The notes beneath the pieces are model-generated. The model was not told where the DNA came from. It did no database searches and worked only from the letters and a program-made list of their open reading frames with translations. Below, one piece after another: positions 17,106 to 26,555 of a DNA stretch of 64,000 nucleotides. A program made the position numbers and the translations under genes. This DNA is from Bacillus sp. FSL K6-3431 (lineage in GTDB: Bacteria; Bacillota; Bacilli; Bacillales; Bacillaceae_C): NCBI RefSeq assembly GCF_038002605.1, contig NZ_JBBOCT010000001.1:3906001-3970000 (forward strand), read 5' to 3'. The stretch's first letter is position 1. Each line of letters begins with the position of its first letter.

Positions 17106-17562
17106 GACATCCCTCCTCGGATATTCCCGGTTCCTTCTTTCGAATAGCCTGGTAAATCTCGCCAACGATCTCTGCCAGTCGCTGGTCGCTTTCAGGATTA
17201 AAGTCCCTTAGCGTTTCGGCTGCTACGTCGAGCAACTGACTGACCTTCTCTAGATGAGCAATCTTCTCGCGCGTTGCTGCATTCTTGGCATCGAGGAACG
17301 CAGCAACCTCCTGGCAATAAGCAGGGTCTACATTCTCCATCCTGTGGAACCCAAACTTTCCCTTGATTTCTTCAAGAGAAAAGTCCGCATACTGCATGAT
17401 TTGAATGTTCATCAAGTCGATGAGGTCGTTCTTCGAATATCTGCGGTACCTATTGTCTTCCCGGGCTGGCGATACGAGTCCAATCCGGTCATAGTAACGA
17501 AGCGTATCCTTCGTCATCCCAAGGATCCTCGAAATCTCTTGTATAGAATAAAGTTTTTCCAT
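17089..17562 (-). CDS. MerR-family transcriptional regulator
   Basis: A 157-residue MerR protein: YSIQEISRILGMTKDTLRYYDRIGLVSPAR, then DNRYRRYSKNDLIDLMNIQ, the winged-helix DNA-binding domain, and a dimerising helix ending in a loop and a short C-terminus. It has no large ligand domain. The C-terminal CHGHQG contains potential metal ligands, but a family role in metal sensing is not established. Start at 17562 with weak upstream AGGCAACTTCAATG context. Co-directional and overlapping with the membrane protein gene; both are GC-rich compared with neighbours. Confidence 0.85.
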   Translation of the reverse strand: MEKLYSIQEISRILGMTKDTLRYYDRIGLVSPAREDNRYRRYSKNDLIDLMNIQIMQYADFSLEEIKGKFGFHRMENVDPAYCQEVAAFLDAKNAATREKIAHLEKVSQLLDVAAETLRDFNPESDQRLAEIVGEIYQAIRKKEPGISEEGCHGHQG

Positions 17563-18430
17563 GAATTCAGAATAACATTGAAGTTGCCTCCAATGTCAAG
17601 TCACTTTTTTTTTCTTCAGCGCAATTAAGCAATATCTGAAGTGTGTTGCGAAATCAGATTACGGTTAAACGGTAACAGGAATTGAATCGCCACCCCTGTC
17701 TACCATCAAACAGCAATTTACGAACTTTTGACTTCACGCCGTCGGGCTCCTATAAGAGATCATATGCACCTGAAGTACCCTTGGTAAGCTCCGCAAAAAC
17801 AACATTGTCTATATTTTTAATAACTTTCACAGTGGTACCCATACCAATCTTTGTACCATGTTGAATGACCGCGTTATAAAATTTGGTGTAGGACTCTTCT
17901 AGGAAGTCCTCCTATTAAACTTTCCCGAAGAAGGGGTTGGCGCTTTAGAGCATCGCTTTCCTGGTTCTACCTTAAGAAGAGTTTGGACTTTTATGAGTGA
18001 AATGAATGCGAGTCAAAATTTCAGCAAATGTTTACGCTGTTGAAAGTCTCCAATTTAGAAAAGGTTACTATACTTTTTATGGTGGTGTGACTTGTGGTAA
18101 TCATTTATCTTTACCTTCAAGAAAAATATTGAGATGCGTGAGATTGTGAACAAAAAAAATTCCGCATGATTGACTTCAAAAAGAGGATTAAAACAACTCA
18201 TTAACAGCTAGCTGATTAATTAGATAAGTGAGTTTGATGATACGCATTTCAACATTAAATATAAAAAGGGAGAGGTTTTTCGTGGATATGAAATAAAGTA
18301 TAATAGCTTATTTTGAAGATTGACTATCTTGAATGAGTCTGAAAGTACATAAAAACTTTGTTGCAATTATGTTAATATTTAATAAGCGAACCATGCCATA
18401 TTGTGGAATAACACAAAAAGGATGGTTTAA
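17563..18430. other. Long gap with no convincing gene
   Basis: A minus-strand stretch around 17690-17870 reads HGTKIGMGTTVKVIKNIDNV and FAELTKGTSGAYDLL, which looks like coding remnant, but I recognise no family. The rest to 18430 has no long frame, no clear hairpin and no transposon-end motif. Confidence 0.35.
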
Positions 18431-18634
18431 ATGCATAAAAGCTATTCTTGGAAAAGTTATACCTTTTTGATTATAAGTTTACTGGTTGCTCTTTCTATGA
18501 TTCTTTTAGATCCAATTGCTACGGCAACAACAGAGCAAGTTGGTTTTTGGATTATGATTTTTATTGTTGTGGCTAACGTAGCTTCCATTATACTGATGGT
18601 TTTGACATTTTCAAATATGAAAAGAAAAGAATAG
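18431..18634 (+). CDS. Small two-TM membrane protein
   Basis: A 67-residue protein with two hydrophobic helices (YTFLIISLLVALSMILLDP; GFWIMIFIVVANVASIILMV) and a basic C-terminus (SNMKRKE). An AAGGATGG site precedes the ATG. I recognise no family and there are no coding neighbours close enough to suggest an operon. The composition is plausible for a real gene. Confidence 0.5.
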   Translation: MHKSYSWKSYTFLIISLLVALSMILLDPIATATTEQVGFWIMIFIVVANVASIILMVLTFSNMKRKE

Positions 18635-18771
18635 CTGTTATTGCGTTGTTTTAACCATTATCAATATTGCAATCATAATTTTTTTCCTATGGTTTGGAGC
18701 CAATTTCGCACAATAACATATATACTTCACTAATGGGGCTGGTAATTAAGATATCCCGCAATCGGAATGGA

Positions 18772-18945
18772 ATGTTGAACATGGTAGTTAGAAAATGATT
18801 AAACTTTATGATTAATCAAACTGATTTTACTAAAAAAGAATTCATTTTGATCAAACTGTTATTTCAAAATATTGTTCTTTTATTTACCGTAAAATACGGG
18901 TTTGTGAGATGTTTTTAAAGTTATATAATCCTTATTGGAATAACA
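18772..18945. mobile_element. Left-type Tn7-like end, variant A (copy 7, degraded)
   Basis: Motif 1 (AAATGATTAAACTTTATGA) lies near 18793 and motif 2 (TTTTGATCAAACTGTTATTTC) near 18845. The conserved TTTACCGTAAAATACGGGTT follows. Motif 3 has decayed and the terminus is uncertain; AACA at 18942-18945 could be it. Confidence 0.5.
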
Positions 18946-19016
18946 GGGATGAATTGTGCGATTAACGTTGCAATTTAAGATATATGTTTTCGATAGCTAA
19001 AATTGGGAGGTCGAAT

Positions 19017-19481
19017 ATGAACGGATTTCTGAAGTTACTTATAGGATTGTGTTTAATTTTTACATTAACAGGGTGTATTGGTGAAGATTATGATGTAGGA
19101 GTGCCAACTGCTCATTTAAATTTGGATATTTCATCTGTACAATTAACAGAAGCAAATATCAATTGGGATACAGCAAGTGAAGATGTACAACAAAAGATAG
19201 AGGATATTGAAAAATTTGCATCATCACTGGATGAAATAAAGGTTTTTCCAAATCAGAAAGCATCTTTAGATTTTAAAGAAAACGAGGAAAATGGCGGAGA
19301 TATTTGGACAGACCCCAAAATAACAGTTTCCCTATTAAAAGATGACCAACGAATCGAACTCTCATTGGACGATACAAAAGAATTTCAATTCCCAACTAAT
19401 AAAGGGAGTTATGCCTTGGAAGTTGAATTTATTAATTCGGCAGGCAATGCTCAATATTTAGGGAATGTTCTAATTCAGTGA
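19017..19481 (+). CDS. Lipoprotein of unknown function
   Basis: The start at 19017 (GGGAGG upstream) gives a classic lipoprotein signal: MNGFLKLLIGLCLIFTLTGC, with a TGC-type lipobox. The mature 130-residue domain is predicted to be beta-rich (AHLNLDISSVQLTEANINWD; KGSYALEVEFINSAGNAQYL), like an immunoglobulin-like or CalY-type module. The longer frame from 18984 lacks a ribosome site. It is followed by a second lipoprotein gene 150 bp downstream. Confidence 0.75.
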   Translation: MNGFLKLLIGLCLIFTLTGCIGEDYDVGVPTAHLNLDISSVQLTEANINWDTASEDVQQKIEDIEKFASSLDEIKVFPNQKASLDFKENEENGGDIWTDPKITVSLLKDDQRIELSLDDTKEFQFPTNKGSYALEVEFINSAGNAQYLGNVLIQ

Positions 19482-19628
19482 TTAAAGCATAGCTCTTGGA
19501 CGAGAGATTATGAAGTATATAGCATGTCCATGTTGAACCAAATGAGGAATCTGTTTATTATCTAATATAAACAAGAAGTAGAATAGATGTAAGTTAACAA
19601 ATCAGGGATAGAATTGAGGCGTTAAATT

Positions 19629-20339
19629 TTGAGAAAGTGGACAGTGATATTGATAGGTTCTATGTTATTGCTCCAAGGATGTAATTCAAATAATAGTGAC
19701 GAACTGACTCAACCAGAAAAGGAGAGAGAAGTTATGCATGAAGGGTTGGATGAACAGCTAATTGAAGCAGTAGAACGTGAAGATACAGATGTCGTAAGTA
19801 ATCTGATTAAGGAGGGGGTAGATATTAATGCACAGGACTCCAAGCAACGAACTGCTACTATGATTGCGACTTATAATAATGATGTTTCAACTGCAAAGGT
19901 ATTGATTGAAGCGGGTGCAGATGTAAATATCCAAGATGATATGCTAAACAATCCCTTCCTCTATGCCGGAGCGGAAGGTTATTTAGAAATCTTAAAACTA
20001 ATAATTCAAGCAGGAGCAGACCCTACGATCACAAATCGATATGGAGGGACTGCATTAATTCCTGCGTCAGAACACGGGTATATTGATGTAGTCAATGAAC
20101 TTCTGACAAATACGGATATCGATGTTAATCATATAAATGATCTCGGATGGACAGCTCTTCTAGAAGCCATTATTTTAGGAAATGGGAGCAACAAACAACA
20201 GCAAACCATTCAGTTGCTTATAGAACATGGAGCGGATGTTAGTATTCCGGATAGCAATAAGGTATCTCCGCTAACACACGCACAGGAGAGAGGATTTAAA
20301 GAGATTGAGGAAACTTTGTTAAGTGCAGGAGCAAAATAA
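19629..20339 (+). CDS. Ankyrin-repeat lipoprotein
   Basis: A 236-residue protein with a lipoprotein signal (MRKWTVILIGSMLLLQGCNS) followed by five ankyrin repeats from residue 40 on. Typical units are DTDVVSNLIKEGVDINAQDS, VSTAKVLIEAGADVNIQD, YLEILKLIIQAGADPTITN and IQLLIEHGADVSIPDS. It is expected outside the membrane, binding a protein partner. The start is TTG at 19629 with GAGG upstream. The next gene downstream is another, broken, lipoprotein-like gene. Confidence 0.85.
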   Translation: MRKWTVILIGSMLLLQGCNSNNSDELTQPEKEREVMHEGLDEQLIEAVEREDTDVVSNLIKEGVDINAQDSKQRTATMIATYNNDVSTAKVLIEAGADVNIQDDMLNNPFLYAGAEGYLEILKLIIQAGADPTITNRYGGTALIPASEHGYIDVVNELLTNTDIDVNHINDLGWTALLEAIILGNGSNKQQQTIQLLIEHGADVSIPDSNKVSPLTHAQERGFKEIEETLLSAGAK

Positions 20340-20418
20340 TTAAAGTGAATGTCTCCCTGTTATTTTCTTCTTACCTCCTTTTATTAAGAAAGAGCATTAG
20401 AACCAGTGTAATCCACAA

Positions 20419-20982
20419 ATGAGAAGAATCGTGAACAATATGATTTTCTATTTGAAGGGGCTAGTCATCAAATGCAGCTCGACTCAGAGTAAAAGTGATG
20501 AATCTCCTATTGCAGATACAGTTGGTTCTTTGGATTCTGAAAACGCTGATTCTAACGGCCGAGCAGATATTTCAGTAAATACATCTACAATAGAAGACGA
20601 TGGGAAATCCTCCAGTAATAGCAATGTTACTGTGGGTAAAAAGGAAGAATATCTCAAGAAACTTAATGAGATGAAGGAATTACAAAGAAACTCAGATGCT
20701 AAAACAACAACATTAATTATGGAGGAAGAAGAGGCAGAAAGATATAAAACTTGGGATGAGGCATTGAACGAAATCTATGGTGTGTTGAAAAACAGCATGG
20801 TACAGAACAGATGTATAAATTACAGAAGAACAACGGAACTGGATAAAACACATAGATGAAGTTGCGAAAGAAGCTCACTAAAATATAAAGGTGGTTCGAC
20901 GGAATCATTAGAATATGTGGCTACACAAGCAATTCTTACAAAAGAAAGATGCTATGAGTTAGTCGCAAATTATATGAAGTAA
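20419..20982 (+). pseudogene. Lipoprotein with LprI/DUF1311-like domain, frameshifted
   Basis: The first frame has a degraded signal (MIFYLKGLVIKCSSTQSKSD), an acidic and serine-rich linker and the start of a helical domain, KKEEYLKKLNEMKELQRNSD, then TWDEALNEIYGVLK. Near 20800 the frame shifts; the continuation in other frames includes EQMYKLQK, KYKGGSTESLEYVATQAILT and KERCYELVANYMK, the typical DUF1311 (LprI-like) C-terminus. At least two shifts are needed to rebuild it, so no full product is made. Confidence 0.7.
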
Positions 20983-21301
20983 TTTTTCATCAATTGACCC
21001 TGTGGGTATATAAGTTTTGCTATTATTGTGAATAACTGTACTTATGTCCTTAAAGTAACGGGGAACTATCGTTAAATAAGAAATTAAATGAGACGTTAGT
21101 ATCTACTCTGAGTGGGTATTTGTCTTGAGTATAAATTAAGACAGGCTTACCAAAGGAACAAATTTGATTTTTTCTTTATTAATAGAGTGGAATAATATCG
21201 TTTTACCCATTAGTCTTAGAAAATGATTTATTAAAAAAAATATGCAAATATTATTATATGCTTAAACCATGATGAGTAATAACAATAAGGAGGAAGCGAA
21301 C
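20983..21301. other. Gap without gene
   Basis: No frame is convincing. At 21218-21250 TTAGAAAATGATTTATTAAA resembles the inner part of a left-type transposon end (motif 1), but the other motifs are missing. Confidence 0.35.
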
Positions 21302-21883
<582 letters not shown>

Positions 21884-21984
21884 GTTTTGCATAGACAGCT
21901 AAATTTGAAATTGAGAACGGACCCCTAGTGGAGACTTTAATTTCCTTCGTCAACTATTGGGTGCATTGTGGAGAAATGTAGGTA

Positions 21985-22079
21985 GAAGTTAATCAATCTT
22001 TTTCCAAATGGATTCTTTTTATCTAACGTAAAATGTGTGTTGCAAGGGGTTTTCGATCAGAATCTATTCCAAGACTACA
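21985..22079. mobile_element. Left-type Tn7-like end, partial (copy 8)
   Basis: Motif 2 (TTAATCAATCTTTTTCCAAA) is followed by TGGATTCTTTTTATCTAACG, the shared spacer, and motif 3 running to CCAAGACTACA at 22079. Motif 1 is missing. A right-type end begins 5 bp later. Confidence 0.6.
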
Positions 22080-22083
22080 ATGC

Positions 22084-22128
22084 TATAGATTTATAAAAAG
22101 GATTGATCATTTATAATAAAGTTTGATT
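22084..22128. mobile_element. Right-type Tn7-like end
   Basis: TATAGATTTATAAAAAGG (TGT decayed to TAT) and AATAAAGTTTGATTAAAA carry motif cores 21 bp apart. The hairpin at 22141-22175 (AAGATGATGCGAA with TTTCGTATCATCTT) follows, as at the other right ends. Confidence 0.55.
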
Positions 22129-22462
22129 AAAACATTCTTAAAGATGATGCGAAGTTATAATTTCGTATCATCTTCTATTATTTCTCGGTTTAATAATTGC
22201 AAGAATATTTCCGGATTGGTTAATTTAAAGAATGGGCAGGAGGTGCGTAAAATGCTGAGAATTTACGAAATGTAAAGGGGAAAAAATATCATCAATTAAT
22301 TGATGTAATTTCAGACAATGTAATCATTTTGCTTTTGTAGAAAATAGACAAATGATGGACTTTGAAGAAGAACGTCTTGCTTATATTAATCATCTGATAG
22401 CTGAAATAGAAGAACATCTCATTTATTATTTTATTAAGTTGGTATCAACTTTTAAGGATCAG

Positions 22463-22510
22463 TTGACATATGCAAATAAATTAGTATATAATTATTTCGA
22501 ATTAGAGATA
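22463..22510 (+). promoter_or_regulatory. Promoter and MhqR-type operator of the marR gene
   Basis: TTGACA at 22463 and TATAAT at 22487 are spaced by 18 bp. Directly after lies the palindrome TATTTCGAATTAGAGATA (22493-22510). It matches the known MhqR box TATCTCGAATTCGAGATA of Bacillus, suggesting autoregulation. Confidence 0.8.
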
Positions 22511-22530
22511 AATTAGAAGGAATGGTTATC

Positions 22531-22986
22531 ATGGATAGTCAGGATAAAAAGAATTATGAAGAGGATTTGTCTTTAAAGGTATTTATTGTCCTATCAAGGG
22601 CGCTACAATCAATTAAAAAGCGTGTGGAAGAGGACATAAAATGTTTAGGACTAAATCCAACTGAGTTTTCTGTTCTAGAATTAATCTATAGTAAAGGTGA
22701 CCAACCAATACAAAAAATTGGCGAAAAAGTATTGATTGCAAGCAGTAGTATTACCTATGTTGTAGATAAGCTTGAGAAGAAAAAATTAATAGAAAGAAAG
22801 CCTTGTCCTAAAGATCGTCGTATAACATACGCAGCAATAACAAATGAAGGAACTGAACTGATGAGTGAAGTCTTTCCAAAACATAAGGTAGCCATGAAAG
22901 AAATATGTGGTGGATTAGACTCGAAAGAAAAAGAAGTTTTGATTGAACAGCTGAAAAAATTAGGATATCACGCACAAAGCATGTAA
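22531..22986 (+). CDS. mhqR: MarR-family repressor, MhqR-like
   Basis: A 151-residue MarR protein with the winged helix LNPTEFSVLELIYSKGDQPI...IASSSITYVVDKLEKKKLIE and the wing CPKDRRITYAAITNEG. In Bacillus, MhqR represses genes for dioxygenases, DoxX proteins and FMN reductases that remove quinone-like electrophiles. Here the gene is followed by exactly such genes, and four copies of an MhqR-like box lie in the cluster, including one over its own promoter. ATG 22531 is preferred over 22522, which sits too close to AGAAGG. The name rests on this context. Confidence 0.8.
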   Translation: MDSQDKKNYEEDLSLKVFIVLSRALQSIKKRVEEDIKCLGLNPTEFSVLELIYSKGDQPIQKIGEKVLIASSSITYVVDKLEKKKLIERKPCPKDRRITYAAITNEGTELMSEVFPKHKVAMKEICGGLDSKEKEVLIEQLKKLGYHAQSM

Positions 22987-23044
22987 AATTTTTAATCATA
23001 TATCACGAATTGGTAATATACTAATATGAGACAAATGACTATGA

Positions 23045-23086
23045 GGTTATCAAAAACCTGTCAGTGAATCTGTAACCTATATTTAG
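23045..23086 (+). pseudogene. Possible nitroreductase C-terminal scrap
   Basis: GYQKPVSESVTYI and a stop resemble GYRKPLGEFVKYM and a stop at 26069-26112. Both may be the tail of an MhqN-like nitroreductase flanking the cluster. The match is very short. Confidence 0.25.
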
Positions 23087-23108
23087 TATAAAATAGGAGT
23101 GAAATTAA

Positions 23109-23330
23109 ATGATTAAAAAAACAAATGGAATGCCTCGCTTCTTTAAGAGGTTAGCAGAAGGAATTTTCGATGAAGAAGACCTTATATTTCGTACCAAAGA
23201 GTTGAATTTAATTCCTTGATGAAGCAGCACGAGAGTATGGTTTTAAACGAGATAATATTATTGCCATTGGTTACTTTAATGGAGCGGATATTGCTGCAAG
23301 TTTATTATTTCATTACCAAAATGCGTAATT
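23109..23330 (+). pseudogene. MhqD-like carboxylesterase/phospholipase remnant
   Basis: The frame from 23109 reads MIKKTNGMPRFFKRLAEGIF, then DEEDLIFRTKEL and stops. After a shift the next frame reads LDEAAREYGFKRDNIIAIGY, then FNGADIAASLLFHYQNA, including the nucleophile elbow G-Y-x-N-G in which the usual Ser is replaced by Phe. This is the central part of an alpha/beta hydrolase of the MhqD type, a known member of the MhqR regulon. The N-terminus with the oxyanion loop and the C-terminus with catalytic Asp and His are missing. Confidence 0.65.
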
Positions 23331-23423
23331 TTAGTGAGAGTAATCTAGTGTTCTTTAAATTTAGGGTGAAATCATTATGCATTTTAGGTTGTCCGGAAAA
23401 TTTATTGTAAAAATATAAATAAA

Positions 23424-23441
23424 TACCTTGAATTAAAGATA
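23424..23441. promoter_or_regulatory. MhqR-like operator upstream of doxX
   Basis: TACCTTGAATTAAAGATA is an imperfect copy of the MhqR box and lies 59 bp before the DoxX start codon. Confidence 0.65.
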
Positions 23442-23499
23442 TACTAAATGGTAATATACAAGTTGGAGATAAAAACATTAAATATTGGAGGGACATCTT

Positions 23500-23892
23500 A
23501 TGTCAAAAAGAAATGAAATTGGAACCTTTTTACTTCGTGTTATGCTAGGTCTTGTCTTTTTAGCAAACGGAGTTTCTAAGTTTCAAGGCGGTATAGAGAA
23601 TACAGTAGGTTGGTTTGATAGCATAGGTATTCCAGGATTCCTTGCTTATGCAGTAGGTACGATTGAATTAGTAGGTGGTATAGCTATGATCCTAGGTGTA
23701 GGGACTCGGATCGTTTCACTATTATTTGGTATTATCATGATTGGTGCAATCTTTACGGTGAAATTGCCAGATGGATTTCTTAATGGCTATGTTTACGATC
23801 TTGTATTATTAGTCCTTGCAGCACACATCGTCTTGAATGGTAGTAAGTTATTATCTCTTGGTCAACTAATATTTAAAGGAAGGGAAGCGTAG
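23500..23892 (+). CDS. mhqP: DoxX family membrane protein, MhqP-like
   Basis: This 130-residue four-TM protein carries the DoxX pattern: TFLLRVMLGLVFLANGVSKF near the N-terminus, GWFDSIGIPGFLAYAVGTIE, LVGGIAMILGVGTRIVSLLF and a C-terminal helix. DoxX proteins associate with redox enzymes and quinone detoxification; MhqP (YdfP) of B. subtilis is in the MhqR regulon. GGAGGG lies 7 bases before ATG 23500. It has its own MhqR-like box and precedes the dioxygenase. The symbol is given by family and context. Confidence 0.85.
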   Translation: MSKRNEIGTFLLRVMLGLVFLANGVSKFQGGIENTVGWFDSIGIPGFLAYAVGTIELVGGIAMILGVGTRIVSLLFGIIMIGAIFTVKLPDGFLNGYVYDLVLLVLAAHIVLNGSKLLSLGQLIFKGREA

Positions 23893-23981
23893 AATTTCTA
23901 AACCCCAATATGATTGACTTTGTCATTTGTATGCTTGAGTAGCTAAGCCGCCTTCACCATTTTTTGAGTATAAATAAAGTA

Positions 23982-24029
23982 TTGACATTTGCAGTGTATT
24001 CATGGTAAATTTAGTTTGAATTAGAGATA
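23982..24029 (+). promoter_or_regulatory. Promoter with MhqR-like operator
   Basis: TTGACA at 23982 and TAAATT at 24006 precede TAGTTTGAATTAGAGATA (24012-24029). The arrangement is the same as in front of mhqR. Confidence 0.6.
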
Positions 24030-24068
24030 CTTCAATTCATTGTATTTAGAATTAATGCTATAGAGGCG

Positions 24069-24221
24069 TGATACGATTGGAAATAGTTCCAAAAAAGTTG
24101 CATGCTGTTTTTGCAAATCTCTGTTCCTCCCAATCTATTCATGAAGTGATTAGAAAAGATGCAGCTAAATATAAATTGAATCCAGCAGGGTCACGTAAAG
24201 ATATTATACTTTTTAAATAAA
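24069..24221 (+). CDS. Small unidentified frame between operators
   Basis: A frame of 50 codons starting near GTG 24069 reads LEIVPKKLHAVFANLCSSQS, then IHEVIRKDAAKYKLNPAGSR and DIILFK. It is protein-like and lies between two MhqR-like boxes. I recognise no family, and GAGGC upstream is a weak ribosome site. It could be a fragment of a lost gene. Confidence 0.3.
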
Positions 24222-24239
24222 TATCTCGAATTAGCGATA
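24222..24239. promoter_or_regulatory. MhqR-like operator upstream of the dioxygenase
   Basis: TATCTCGAATTAGCGATA is the closest match in the window to the MhqR consensus and lies 33 bp before the dioxygenase ATG. Confidence 0.75.
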
Positions 24240-24272
24240 CTTCAATTCAAAGTAATAATAGGAGGAAGCATA

Positions 24273-25256
24273 ATGAACCATTTAAAAGGAATGCACCACG
24301 TAACAGCGATTACAAGTAGTGCAGAGAAAAACTATGAATTTTTCACTTATGTATTAGGAATGCGTCTCGTAAAGAAAACAGTAAATCAAGATGATATTCA
24401 AACGTATCATTTATTCTTCGCAGACGATAAAGGCTCTGCCGGTACGGATATGACATTCTTTGATTTCCCAGGTATACCAAAAGGTACGCATGGAACGAAT
24501 GAGATTTATAAAACAGCTTTCCGTGTCCCGACAGATGTTGCATTAGATTACTGGTTGAAACGCTTTGATAAGTACGAAGTGGATAATAATGGAATTGAAG
24601 AAGTGTTTGGTAAGAAAACTATTTCATTTGTGGACTTTGATGACCAACAATATATGTTAGTATCTGATGAATTTAACAAAGGTGTTGAATCAGGAACACC
24701 TTGGCAGAATGGTCCAGTACCATTGGAGTTTGCGATTACAGGTTTAGGACCCATTCATGTTCGTATTGCTCAATTTGATTATTTAAAAGAAGTTTTGGAA
24801 AATGTATTATTAATGCGTGAAATCGCTAAAGAAGGTTCACTTCATTTATTCGAAGTCGGTGAAGGTGGAAATGGTGCGCAAGTAATTGTGGAGCATAATA
24901 CGATTTTGCCAGCTGGCCGTCAAGGATTCGGTACAGTCCATCACGCAGCTTTCCGGGTGGAAGATACGAAAGTATTGAATGAATGGATTGAACGTATGAA
25001 AGAATTTGGTTTCGGTACTTCAGGCTATGTGGATCGCTTCTTCTTTGAATCTTTATATGCACGAGTAGCACCTGGTATACTCTTTGAATGGGCAACAGAT
25101 GGTCCAGGATTTATGGGGGATGAACCTTATGAAACAGTGGGGGAAATTTTATCGTTACCTCCATTCCTTGAAGGGAAACGCGAACAAATTGAGGCTTCAG
25201 TGCGACAAATTAACACGGTACGTAGCACACTTAACATAGAAAAAGAGTACTTATAA
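24273..25256 (+). CDS. mhqO: Ring-cleaving dioxygenase, MhqO-like
   Basis: The 327-residue protein is a two-module vicinal-oxygen-chelate (glyoxalase-fold) enzyme. Visible elements are MHHVTAITSSAEKNYEFFTY (first metal histidine), FFDFPGIPKGTHGTNEI, GLGPIHVRIAQFDYLKEVL (second module), GTVHHAAFRVED and SLYARVAPGILFEWATDGPG with the Glu ligand. Such enzymes open hydroquinone or catechol rings using a divalent metal. GGAGG lies 7 bases before ATG 24273. It overlaps the regulon context: MhqR box upstream and FMN reductase immediately downstream. Confidence 0.88.
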   Translation: MNHLKGMHHVTAITSSAEKNYEFFTYVLGMRLVKKTVNQDDIQTYHLFFADDKGSAGTDMTFFDFPGIPKGTHGTNEIYKTAFRVPTDVALDYWLKRFDKYEVDNNGIEEVFGKKTISFVDFDDQQYMLVSDEFNKGVESGTPWQNGPVPLEFAITGLGPIHVRIAQFDYLKEVLENVLLMREIAKEGSLHLFEVGEGGNGAQVIVEHNTILPAGRQGFGTVHHAAFRVEDTKVLNEWIERMKEFGFGTSGYVDRFFFESLYARVAPGILFEWATDGPGFMGDEPYETVGEILSLPPFLEGKREQIEASVRQINTVRSTLNIEKEYL

Positions 25257-25269
25257 GGTGGTGAAAAAA

Positions 25270-25866
25270 ATGGGATTTTTAAATAAATTATTTGGAATAC
25301 AACAAGAGGAGGAAAAAACAATGACAAAATCAAACATAGGTATTATTTTAGGATCAACACGTGAGGGACGCGTAAGTCCACAAGTAGGGGCATGGGTAAA
25401 AGAATTAGCAGATAAACGTGGAGATGCAAACTACACTATTATCGATATCGCAGATTACAAATTACCACTTTTAGGTGAAGCAGGAGGCGACGCATCAGGT
25501 GCAGCAGCATGGTCAGAAATCATTGCAAAACAAGACGGATTTGTATTCATCGTTCAAGAATACAATCACTCTATCACAGGAGCACTAAAAAATGCATTAG
25601 ATTACCTACGTGATGAATGGAACAACAAAGCTGCTGGTATCGTATCATACGGTTCTGTAGGCGGAGCTCGCGCAACAGAACATTTACGTGGTATTTTAAG
25701 TGAATTACTTGTAGCACATGTTCGTGTACATCCAGCTTTATCATTATTTACAGACTTCGAAAATGGTACAGACTTCAAACCAGCTGCTGTACAAGCAGAT
25801 TCAGTAAACCAAATGTTGGACCAAGTTATCTCTTGGACAACTGCATTAAATACAATACGTAAATAA
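25270..25866 (+). CDS. NADPH-dependent FMN reductase family protein
   Basis: This flavodoxin-like protein of 198 residues starts with a short amphipathic extension (MGFLNKLFGIQQEEE) followed by IGIILGSTREGRVSPQVGAW (phosphate-binding loop), VQEYNHSITGALKNALDYL (FMN contact loop) and YGSVGGARATEHLRGIL. It should reduce quinones or azo dyes with NAD(P)H. Two starts have good sites: 25270 (AAGGTGG) and 25321 (GAGGAGG); I chose the longer because the extension is coding-like, but 25321 is possible. It begins 13 bp after the dioxygenase stop, so they form an operon. Confidence 0.85.
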   Translation: MGFLNKLFGIQQEEEKTMTKSNIGIILGSTREGRVSPQVGAWVKELADKRGDANYTIIDIADYKLPLLGEAGGDASGAAAWSEIIAKQDGFVFIVQEYNHSITGALKNALDYLRDEWNNKAAGIVSYGSVGGARATEHLRGILSELLVAHVRVHPALSLFTDFENGTDFKPAAVQADSVNQMLDQVISWTTALNTIRK

Positions 25867-25889
25867 TTTTAAAGCATGCAAATCTCTAC

Positions 25890-25931
25890 AAATCACAAAA
25901 TGTGCATAAGCACATGTACATTTTGTGATTT
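25890..25931 (+). terminator. Terminator of the mhq operon
   Basis: AAATCACAAAATGT and ACATTTTGTGATTT form a perfect stem with an inner GTGC/GCAC stem, ending in a T-run. Confidence 0.85.
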
Positions 25932-26068
25932 TAATGAATGAATTTTGAGCAAAACGATGTCAAGTGGTTTGAAGGTTTTGCCCAGAGTTTATACCGGATA
26001 TGAAGGAATAAGATAGCGGGCCATCACCATATTTCCATGATTACAAAAAAGGATAACTAAGACCGAGA

Positions 26069-26112
26069 GGCTATCGAAAACCGCTAGGCGAGTTTGTGAA
26101 ATACATGTAAAT
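26069..26112 (+). pseudogene. Possible nitroreductase C-terminal scrap (second)
   Basis: GYRKPLGEFVKYM and a stop parallel the scrap at 23045. The preceding DNA has no open frame. Confidence 0.25.
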
Positions 26113-26249
26113 AAAATCTGAAACCCATTGAGAGTCGGGTTAAATGACCTAATTACCGTTGGAAGTGGACATAATACACCAAATTAGGTTTTATCATGAA
26201 TGAACATCTTAGACAGAGATGAATGAGGAAAGGATATAATCATATAAGA

Positions 26250-26286
26250 AGTCTGCCCCTTTATTCGTATAGGGCAGATTTCTTTT
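26250..26286 (+). terminator. Terminator-like hairpin
   Basis: AGTCTGCCC and GGGCAGATT pair around a 13-base loop and are followed by a run of Ts. Confidence 0.6.
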
Positions 26287-26369
26287 TTTGCAGGTAGTTT
26301 GTCATCCTGACTGACGAACAATATGATCCACCCAAATATCACACTGAATATTAAAATAAACTTCTCTTT

Positions 26370-26555
26370 CTTTATCACCTTACCCGCTAACAATTGCTGC
26401 AATTCTTATCCAACGAAACAATTTTTCTAATTCTATAAACTGTAGGGATCATGAATTAAAACAAAGCATTTTACAAAGTAGCCCATGCTTCACGTAGATA
26501 TTCAATTTCTCTTTCTGTTAAAAACTTTGCCCAGATATCCCTCCACCAATTTTTT
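26370..26555 (-). repeat. Repeat shared with 36.7 kb, with coding remnant
   Basis: Starting at CTTTATCACC, this stretch matches 36711-36870 over about 150 bp, including CAATTCTTATCCAACGAAAC and ATGCTTCACGTAGATATTCA. On the minus strand it ends a frame reading WWRDIWAKFLTEREIEYLRE, then AWATL and a stop. I do not recognise the protein. Both copies look like decayed duplicates of one gene end. Confidence 0.55.
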
